From the NCBI RefSeq assembly GCF_020740795.1, contig NC_067295.1, forward strand, positions 4,650,501 through 4,714,500: a DNA stretch of 64,000 nucleotides, in the 5' to 3' direction. Below the pieces are notes generated by a model that worked only from the letters and a program-made list of their open reading frames with translations, had not been told where the DNA came from and did no database searches. Within the stretch, counting starts at the first letter, position 1. Each line of letters opens with the position of its first letter. The position numbers were made by a program, and so were the translations under genes. Shown piece after piece: positions 58,301 to 64,000 of the stretch. This stretch comes from Apus apus. Its lineage: Eukaryota; Chordata; Aves; Apodiformes; Apodidae.

Positions 58301-60970
58301 CTTTCAATAAGCTATTTTTATTATGTGTTTTGTAAGGTGTGCCTCTTTCCCTTCTAAAAAGGGCACCACCTTCAGTGTTTGGGCAAAAAAACCCAAGTTA
58401 AAAATTCAAATGCATAAACCAATCTAACAAAAACCCCAACATCTTTCGATGAGTATAGTGGTTTTGACCAATGGCTTATTTTTAACTTAAATGAATGAAA
58501 CCTCCTGTCTCTCTCACTTGCCACCTGAGCCACAGACCGGAGTGGAAGGGGCAGGGAGGTGTGAGGAGCTCCCCGCGGTGAGGCACTCACCAGCAGGGCA
58601 GAGGAAGCGCAGGGCAGGCTGGTGCTGCATCATGCTGTGCACGCCCCTCACCCACCCGCTCCGCACCGACGCGTCCCCCCAGGCGCCGCTGTCCAGGGGC
58701 CCCTCCCGGCCAAAGAGCTTGACCAACAGCTGCTCCTGCTGAGGCCAGAGGAGAACACGAGAGTTAAACGGTTAGTAAAGGGGCTCAGGAGAGTGGGAAG
58801 GCTGCCTCGTCATCCAAGTCAAGAGTATATCAATGGTGCAGTGAAACCTTTTCTTGCTGGAAGTTTCCACGAAAGAGAAGTTTTCAGAATCCCAGGCTTA
58901 AACTCAACAACTGTCTCTTTCATGGACTAAGCAATAAAGGTGTTCAAAACCAAAACTGCTTGTTTTGGAGATGCTACAGACAACTTGTGTATCCATCAGT
59001 TCTATGAGCCTGCTTTATGCAGTCATACACATCCCTTCCCTTAAAGCCTTTTGGGTTTTGAGCTTTGTACTATAAATACATTCTTTGTAGAAAGCGGGTC
59101 TTTAAAAAGCTCCCCCATTTCTGCAGGGAATCAGAGGTTTCCAGTTCAAATCCATCCCAGTTCAAATCTACAGCATCAGTCCAGGAATGCAGTATTTTGC
59201 ACTGACTGCTGTGAGACAGTGTTATCCCATATACTGTTTTGAACTGAAAATGAGAAGCACTCTAGGTGCCCTCCACACAGAAGGAGGGAACAGACACGAA
59301 GCAGCAGGTACCTGGGCAGCTGACTCACCTGCAAGAGTTGGAAGCGGTTTTCGGAAGCAGCAAGTATCCCAGCTAACTGCAGAGTAAAGGAGAGGATGCT
59401 CGGGCTGGGCTCTGGAAGTGCCAGCACAGAGGTGATGAACTCTGTCAGACAGGGGTTGTCCTGCAGCAGCTCCACAGAAGGATCTGGTGACCAGGTGTTG
59501 CCCAAGAAGAGGCCAGAAAACAGAGGGTCACTGCCAGGACTTCTGTACGGGTGGGTGTGTGCTTGGCTGGGTCAAACCTGGCTGGATGGCCAGGCCCAAG
59601 GAGTTGTGGTGGATGGAGCTAAACCTGGTTGGCAGCCAGCCACAAGAGGTGTTCCCCAGGGCTCAGTATTTGGGCCAGTTCTCTTTAATAACTTTATCAG
59701 TGATCTGCACAAGGGGATAGAGTGCACCCTCAGTTTGCAGATGACACCGACACCTAGTTGGGCAGGAGTGTGGATCTGCCTGAGGGTGGGAAGGCTCTAC
59801 AGAGGGATCTAGACAGGCTGGATCAATGGGCCAAGGCCAACTGAATGAGATTCAACAGGGCCAAGTGCCAGGTCCTGCACTTTAGGTCACAACAACCCCA
59901 CACAGTGGTACAGGCTTGGGGAAGAGAGGCTGGAAACCCACCCAGAAGAAAAGGACCTGGGGGTGTTGGTGGAGAGCTGGCATAATACGAGCCATCAGTG
60001 TGCCCAGGTGGACAAGAAGGCCACCAGCAATCACATTGCATGAGAAAGTGTGGCCAGCAGGACCAGGGCAGGGACTGTCCCCCTGTGCTCAGCACTGGTG
60101 AGGCTGCACCTTGAATCCTCTGTTCAGTTTTGGGCCCCTCACTACAAGAAGGGTATTAAGAGGTTGGAACATGTCCAAAGAAGGGCAACAAAGCTGGTGA
60201 AGGGTCTGGAGAACAAGTGCTATGAGGAAACTGGGGATTTTTAATCTGGAGAAAAAGAGGCTGAGGGGAGACCTTATCATACTCCACAACTCCCTGAAAG
60301 GAGGTTGGAGCAAGGTTGGGGGGTCAGTCTCTTCTCCCAAGTAATGAGCAATAGAACAAGAGGTAATGGCCTCAAGAGCTTCCAAGGGAGGTTTAGATTG
60401 GATAGCAGGAAAAACTTCTTTACTGAAAGGGTTGTCAGACACTGGAACAGGCTGCCCAGGGAACTGTTGGAGTTACCATCCCTGGGGGTATTTAAAAGAC
60501 ACGTAGGCATGGTGCTGAGGGACACAGTTTGGTGGTGGACTTGGCAGTGTTGGGTTCATGGCTGGATCTGATGATCTTGAAGGTCTTTTCCAACCAAAAC
60601 AATTCTAAGATTCTGTGACTCATGCCTCTAAGGTGCTTGCCCGGGCTGAGCGCAGCCCCTCACAACCCTCAGGGAGGAATCCGGGCTCACCTGAAGCCCA
60701 AGCCCAGGTACAGGCAGCGCTCTGAGGTATCACCCAGGGAAGGCCGCTTCCCTGGGAGGCTCCCCGCGGGGTCCCGGCCTGCGGGCACTCACCGTGCGTG
60801 CTCAGGAGACGGAACCAGTCGAGCAGCTTCTCCAGGCAGGTGTCATCGCAGCCGGGACGCCGCGGGTCGGCCAGGGCAGCGCAAACGCGCGGCAGCAGGA
60901 GGGAGCACTCGGGGCTGACGGCGAAGCGCTGGCGGCCCCGCTGGATGCGCCACGACCTCTGGGTGGACAT
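51614..60970 (-). CDS. BRAT1: BRAT1, BRCA1-associated ATM activator 1 (13 coding exons, 849 aa)
   Basis: Join on the minus strand: 60970-60793, 59483-59329, 58738-58591, 57683-57311, 57231-57112, 56396-56305, 56051-55933, 55459-55273, 54897-54824, 54251-54149, 53871-53773, 52759-52581, 52336-51614. This is 2550 nt, 849 residues plus stop; human BRAT1 is 821 as I recall. BRAT1 is a HEAT-repeat scaffold tied to ATM/DNA-damage signalling and to the INTS9-INTS11 endonuclease module. Matched landmarks include [12 protein letters not shown] near the N-terminus, [65 protein letters not shown] (about residues 573-587), EGFPRRAV, and the terminal EADCY. All GT/AG borders and phases agree, with no break in frame. 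The protein has 17 extra N-terminal residues and Val where human has its initiator Met. A CR1 copy sits in intron 1. Confidence 0.95.
52581..52759 (-). CDS. BRAT1: BRAT1 coding exon 12
   Basis: 179 nt, [20 protein letters not shown] then [20 protein letters not shown], a clear HEAT repeat, ending YNKE in phase 0. Borders are gttcacag/ACCAGG and AAAGAG/gtagga. Confidence 0.95.
52760..53772 (-). other. BRAT1: BRAT1 intron 11
   Basis: A 1.0-kb intron between exons 11 and 12. Nothing else was recognised in it. Confidence 0.85.
53773..53871 (-). CDS. BRAT1: BRAT1 coding exon 11
   Basis: 99 nt, [20 protein letters not shown] through [11 protein letters not shown]. One of the best conserved stretches against human. 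Phase 1 to phase 1. Confidence 0.96.
54149..54251 (-). CDS. BRAT1: BRAT1 coding exon 10
   Basis: 103 nt, [18 protein letters not shown] through TEKVLE. Acceptor attgcttcag, donor GAAG/gtaaca. Confidence 0.93.
54824..54897 (-). CDS. BRAT1: BRAT1 coding exon 9
   Basis: 74 nt, [20 protein letters not shown] then SSPT. Phase 1 in, phase 0 out, acgtttcag/GCTGTG and CCTACT/gtgagt. It matches human ECLESPGSSPT. Confidence 0.92.
55273..55459 (-). CDS. BRAT1: BRAT1 coding exon 8
   Basis: 187 nt, [20 protein letters not shown] to [10 protein letters not shown]. Acceptor ccctttag, donor AAAG/gtgagt. Confidence 0.92.
55933..56051 (-). CDS. BRAT1: BRAT1 coding exon 7
   Basis: 119 nt, [20 protein letters not shown] then [20 protein letters not shown]. 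The [10 protein letters not shown] core is identical to human as recalled. The exact donor could be one base off (TTGG/gtaaca chosen by phase). Confidence 0.92.
56305..56396 (-). CDS. BRAT1: BRAT1 coding exon 6
   Basis: 92 nt, [20 protein letters not shown] then [10 protein letters not shown]. The acceptor cctccttgaag/CCCACA was chosen because the nearer AG would create an in-frame stop and lose the conserved C-P-Q. Confidence 0.9.
57112..57231 (-). CDS. BRAT1: BRAT1 coding exon 5
   Basis: 120 nt, [20 protein letters not shown] to [10 protein letters not shown], ending in phase 2 before gtagga. Confidence 0.93.
57311..57683 (-). CDS. BRAT1: BRAT1 coding exon 4
   Basis: 373 nt, the largest internal exon: [20 protein letters not shown] through [16 protein letters not shown] and [11 protein letters not shown]. 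Borders are tgcacacag/GAGGCT and GCATG/gtaaag. Confidence 0.95.
57684..58590 (-). other. BRAT1: BRAT1 intron 3
   Basis: A 0.9-kb AT-rich intron. No repeat or RNA gene was recognised. Confidence 0.85.
58591..58738 (-). CDS. BRAT1: BRAT1 coding exon 3
   Basis: 148 nt, [20 protein letters not shown] through [20 protein letters not shown] and LCPA. It is more GC-rich than its neighbours. Phase 0 in, phase 1 out. Confidence 0.94.
59329..59483 (-). CDS. BRAT1: BRAT1 coding exon 2
   Basis: 155 nt, [20 protein letters not shown] through [20 protein letters not shown]. Acceptor ggtcaccag, donor TTGCAG/gtgagt. A CR1 copy starts roughly 60 bases upstream of this acceptor in intron 1. Confidence 0.95.
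59540..60617 (+). mobile_element. CR1 LINE, 5'-truncated, about 1.08 kb, in BRAT1 intron 1
   Basis: Plus-strand CR1 fragment, antisense to BRAT1. Pieces of the reverse transcriptase C-terminal half are readable in different frames: [20 protein letters not shown] at about 59650-59710, [17 protein letters not shown] at about 60160-60210, and [20 protein letters not shown] at about 60405-60465. The 3' end has gatgatcttgaaggtctttt and then the CR1 terminal attctaagattctgtg. It lacks ORF1 and the 5' part of ORF2 and has several frame breaks, so it is dead. Its 5' edge is approximate. Confidence 0.93.
60793..60970 (-). CDS. BRAT1: BRAT1 coding exon 1
   Basis: 178 nt from the ATG at minus 60970, whose context (ggccgccATGt) is a strong vertebrate start. 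It encodes [20 protein letters not shown], then ECSLLL and [18 protein letters not shown], ending CACG/gtgagt. The frame stays open upstream to 61063, but those residues are Arg/Gly-rich, as expected of a GC-rich 5' UTR. Confidence 0.92.
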
Positions 60971-61396
60971 GGCGGCCCCGGGCGCGGCGTGGGGACGGGA
61001 CCGGCCCCGCCGCGGGGCCCCTCCGCGCCCGCCCCGGAACCGACGGCGGCCGCGCTCCCGCAAAGCGAGTGTCGCAAAGGCGGGGCGGGGCGGAAGGACG
61101 CTCCTCCCGCCCGGTGCTGCGGGATGCGGGATGCGGGCCGGGGTCCCGGGGCAGCGCCCGTGAGGGGCCGAGCGGGGCTGTGCTCCGCCGGGGGCTGCCC
61201 CCGCGCCCCGGGGCGCAGGCTGCTGGCGGGGTGTCGGAACGGAGGCGGCCCTGGCAGCGGCGGCTCCGGGGCCCGCCGGGGTGTCCTGCCTGCCGGGGCC
61301 GCTCGGTGGCAGCCGCGGCCCGCAGCAGGGCCCAGGCCGGTCCGGCTGCGAGGCCCGGGCGGAGCCGCTGCCGCCCCGCCCGCCTCCCTGCGGCCC

Positions 61397-61410
61397 GTTG
61401 CCATGGTTTC
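61397..61410. promoter_or_regulatory. RFX/X-box-like site
   Basis: GTTGCCATGGTTTC: a perfect left half of the RFX X-box (GTTGCC, two-base spacer, GG) with a degraded right half. It lies 147 bp upstream of the IQCE start codon. IQCE is a ciliary gene and RFX factors control many such genes, so the site is plausible but not proven. Confidence 0.45.
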
Positions 61411-61416
61411 CGCAAC

Positions 61417-61424
61417 CCGGAAGT
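61417..61424 (+). promoter_or_regulatory. ETS/GABP site CCGGAAGT
   Basis: ACCCGGAAGTG matches the GABP/ELK consensus and lies 133 bp upstream of the IQCE ATG. ETS sites of this type are common in bidirectional housekeeping promoters. Confidence 0.6.
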
Positions 61425-61556
61425 GCTGGGGCGGGGGGAGAGGCCTGCGCGCCACTCAGGCCGCCGCGGTCCCGCCTGCCCCGCGCTGTTCGCCATGCCC
61501 CGAGCTGCCCCCCGCCGACCTGCTAACCCCTGAGGCTTCCCCGCCGCCCTCCTGCC

Positions 61557-61598
61557 ATGGCCCGGGGGGCCGGCGAGGCGGCCGCGGAGGGGGAGCTG
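61557..61598 (+). CDS. IQCE: IQCE coding exon 1
   Basis: 14 codons from ATG in context ctgccATGg to GAGCTG/gtaagg, phase 0. The start is inferred from length and phase match with the human N-terminus. The residues are Ala/Glu-rich and poorly conserved. Confidence 0.8.
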
Positions 61599-63664
61599 GT
61601 AAGGAGCGGGCGGCGGGGAGCAGGAGGCCTCAGGCCCGGCTCGGGAGCCGCGCTGCCTGCCCGCGGGGTCGGGGCAAAGCGTGGAGCCCCCTCGGGTTCT
61701 CCAGGCCTGCGAGGTGCTGGCTGGGAGCTGGAGAAGGACAGCTTCGTGCCCGCGGCAGGGTTCTGGGCTCTGCCAGTATCTCCTTGGTTGGCCAAGGGTG
61801 TGGGGGATGTGGGGAGGGGGCTGTTAGCCCCCGTTTTCCTCCCCCTCGGCAGCCGCGTGGAGGTTTTGGGGCCCTTTGCTGGGGGCCAGCATGTTCTCCG
61901 TGGTAGCTGGCCTTTGCTGGGCCTGTTTTGCCACAGTAAAGGGACTGTGAAGGTTTCCAAGGGCTGCAGTGCTTTTCTTATTGCACGTTATTTATATCCT
62001 GGTGAATGTTTTGTTTACTGTCTCCTATCAAGGCTGGGCACCTTCAGCGTTCTCTGATTCCTACTGCGATAGCAGCAGTTAGGTAGGGAGATCTCCCAGG
62101 GTGATAAAAAGGCCTTAAAATAAGGAAAATAATCAGTGTGCTGCAAGGAGCATTGCCTCAGGAAATTAAAAACTCTGTGGCAAGGGTGTATGAGATGTAT
62201 ACCTGCTTGTTCTCAGCCAGCACAAAGAGCTGGTTTACCTGCTCTGTTGTCAGTCCCAGCTCCTGGTCTGTCAGCCAAGGTTCTTGAAGTCACTTCACCC
62301 TGCCCTGCCTCTTGCAGAAACAGATCAGCATCTGGCCAAAGAATGGTGCAGCAGCTGTGAGCCCCTTGGAACCAGCAGCAAGTGGGAATGTTCTTTTAGT
62401 GAGGGCAGTGGGAATTTTCCTTCTGCTGTGGCTATGTTTACATTTGAGAAGCAGGGAAAGCTGTCAAGTCAATCTGAGGAAAAATTAACTGCTTGCCATT
62501 CTTTGGGTTTTTTCCCCCCACAGCGTGGTCACTTCTCCTGTTGAGTTTACTGAATGCTCCCATAGCACAGCAAGGGCAGGAACAAGTGAGGGAGGGAGGG
62601 GACAGACAGATTAGCTGCTGCTTAACTCTTCCTGGTGAAGAAATTCAAGCAGAACCAGCACCTTGGCGGATAGGGCATCTGGAGGCTCAGCTGTTTGGTG
62701 CTGTCCACTGAAGGGTATACAAGTCTCTGTGGCTCTTGTCTGAACTGACTTGTGCTCTCTCACCCTGAACATTTGTGTTAGAGCAAATGTTGCCATTTGT
62801 TGCAGCTGTGTTGACACGTTTACCCTTTGAATGTGTTGCACTCAAACTGTATTGCGATGTTAGCAGGATACAAAGTTTTCTGGACATGTGTTATAACCAA
62901 TTACTTAGTATCAAATGTCACAGCTGATATCTCTGTTCCCCAGGGAGATGACAGCCTGTCTGGGATAACCTGTGAATCAGATACAGAAATGGTGAGTTGT
63001 ATCAATGGCAGGTGAATGCCTTAAGAGGCCTCTTCAGCATGTTCTTGCACAAAGTTCATCTGTGTGGTGCCTCCTGGTTAAGAAGACACCCTTCACAGAG
63101 GAGAGCTGACAATAGTCTTGCAACATAGTTTGATTGAAAAAAACTTCTCTTAATTCCATGTGTGATTCAGGATCCTCTGGGTTCTAAGTTGTCAGCACTG
63201 GGGGCTGCAAATGGTGTTTGGCTTCATTTAGCTATTCTATCAAGTTACTGGTCTATGTAACCCTTTTACAGCATTTTAATGGAATTGAGTCTTTCTTTTA
63301 GCTAAATGGTTCTACAGATAACCCTTTACTCTGTAATCATCTTGAATTTGCTGCTGCTTGTATTTAATATACTGATGGGGAAGGTATTAGTGTTCTGAGC
63401 ATAAAGAGACTACTTTTTGCCTGTAGCATAAAAGCTTTACTAGGCACCACCTTAATTCTGGTGCCTTTTGCTGTGGGCAAATCTGCATATACTTAAGATT
63501 TTTTGCTATTAGAACTAATGATCTTCATACAAAATGGAGATTGAAGCCAATTTTCTGATTATATTATGAAATCTTTGAAGAGTGAGGTATTTTAAATAGA
63601 TACATTATTTTTCTCTTTCAGAAGTTAAAGAAGAAAATTTTTCACAAGCCTCCAAAGTCACCAA
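61557..63664 (+). CDS. IQCE: IQCE, IQ motif-containing protein E, first three coding exons (join 61557..61598, 62944..62991, 63622..63664, partial)
   Basis: N-terminal 44 codons plus one base of IQCE, a protein of the ciliary base that acts with EFCAB7 and EVC/EVC2 in Hedgehog signalling. The start MARGAGEAAAEGEL differs from human MFLGTGEPALDT in sequence but is similar in length. The next exon, GDDSLSGITCESDTEM, matches human GDDSLSAVTFDSDVE. The third, KLKKKIFHKPPKSP, matches human KRKAFHKPPPTSPKSP (human sequences as recalled). Splice sites are GT/AG and phases agree. The coiled coil and IQ motifs lie beyond the right edge. The first exon is within the shared CpG island with BRAT1. Confidence 0.88.
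61599..62943 (+). other. IQCE: IQCE intron 1
   Basis: A 1.3-kb intron. Its 5' third belongs to the CpG island; the rest is ordinary sequence with no recognised element. Confidence 0.8.
62944..62991 (+). CDS. IQCE: IQCE coding exon 2
   Basis: 16 codons, GDDSLSGITCESDTEM, in phase 0 with tgttccccag before and gtgagt after. This is the clearest IQCE signature in the window. Confidence 0.92.
62992..63621 (+). other. IQCE: IQCE intron 2
   Basis: A 0.63-kb AT-rich intron with nothing else recognised. Confidence 0.85.
63622..63664 (+). CDS. IQCE: IQCE coding exon 3
   Basis: 43 nt, KLKKKIFHKPPKSP plus one base, with tctctttcag before and gtaagt after. It encodes a basic, proline-rich segment. Intron 3 runs to the end of the window. 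Confidence 0.9.
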
Positions 63665-64000
63665 GTAAGTGTGGAATATTTTTTTTATTCTGCTTCCATT
63701 ATTGCAGAGCAAGATAGATTTGTGGGGCACAGGAACTGGGAGATGCTCCAGCATAAACTACTTCCATTTCATGTTATCCCTTCTAATGACAGGCACTCTG
63801 AATTTCTTTTGTCTTTATGGAGAAATGGTTGTATTTGCTGTGTAGAATGAATCTAGAATTACTGGAGCCACCTACCATCCAGTGGATACCTGTGTTTGTA
63901 GACTAAGCAGTTCTGGTTTGTTTGTTTGTTTTTTTCACCTGACCTTACAAGTACAATGTTATTACATCTGCAGTTTTAAGGTGGATTTTTGTCCTTTTTT

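Larger units (their letters stand above)
60620..61900. promoter_or_regulatory. CpG island with bidirectional BRAT1/IQCE promoter
   Basis: A continuous CpG island covers both first exons. The start codons of BRAT1 (minus, 60970) and IQCE (plus, 61557) are 586 bp apart and point away from each other, so the two transcripts must start inside this island. GC boxes occur, for example ggcggggcggggcgg at about 61079. No TATA box is seen. The head-to-head pairing is also the human arrangement. Confidence 0.85.

Noticed and set aside
59138-59172. Two copies of CCAGTTCAAATC resembling a tRNA B box
   Set aside because: No A box or cloverleaf upstream and no terminator at the right spacing. It is a 17-bp-spaced direct repeat in a BRAT1 intron.
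60794-61906. 370-codon plus-strand open frame and 217-codon minus-strand frames
   Set aside because: They overlap the BRAT1 first exon and the shared promoter, have GC-driven composition, and conflict with the well-supported BRAT1 and IQCE exons.
1-64000. Endogenous retroviruses, LTRs and other virus-like elements
   Set aside because: No paired LTR-like repeats, primer-binding site, or gag/pol/env-like frame was recognised by eye. The only mobile elements supported are CR1 LINE fragments.

Overview
The window is nuclear DNA from a bird. The evidence is three or four 5'-truncated CR1 LINE copies with avian-type 3' ends, compact introns, and a block of vertebrate genes known from human 7p22.3. 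The species cannot be fixed from the sequence. I saw no tRNA, rRNA, CRISPR or operon structure, and no recognisable endogenous retrovirus or other virus-like element.

Layout: (1) 1-8302 (+) is the 3' half of GNA12, the G-alpha-12 subunit: part of an upstream intron, a 51-bp exon, and the terminal coding exon. Its 3' UTR runs on for an unknown distance; candidate poly(A) signals lie at 9.66, 11.15, 11.94 and 15.10 kb. (2) 20818-28960 (-) is a complete coding set for AMZ1 (archaelysin family metallopeptidase 1), six coding exons, 503 residues. It is tail-to-tail with GNA12. A probable noncoding first exon lies in a CpG island at about 35.9-37.35 kb. (3) About 37.4-51.4 kb is intergenic and holds CR1 fragments, a 19-base G run and a small CpG patch. 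(4) 51614-60970 (-) is BRAT1, 13 coding exons, 849 residues; a 1.1-kb CR1 copy sits in intron 1. (5) From 61557 (+) the first three coding exons of IQCE are present; the gene runs off the right edge.

All coding exons were joined by hand from splice sites and reading phase. AMZ1 (1512 nt) and BRAT1 (2550 nt) close exactly in frame and end at stop codons. Identification of the four genes is by recalled similarity to the human proteins, not by a search.

BRAT1 and IQCE are head-to-head with 586 bp between start codons, inside one CpG island that carries an ETS site and an RFX/X-box-like half site. The genes are not one pathway: GNA12 signals from GPCRs to RhoGEFs, AMZ1 is a putative zinc protease, BRAT1 works with Integrator and ATM/DNA-damage signalling, and IQCE is a ciliary Hedgehog-signalling protein.

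Points most worth a second look: the bird AMZ1 lacks the third zinc-ligand histidine of the archaemetzincin motif; BRAT1 keeps its Cys-Tyr C-terminus and has an N-terminal extension with no Met at the mammalian start; and the gene order is rearranged relative to human. No new biological system was found.
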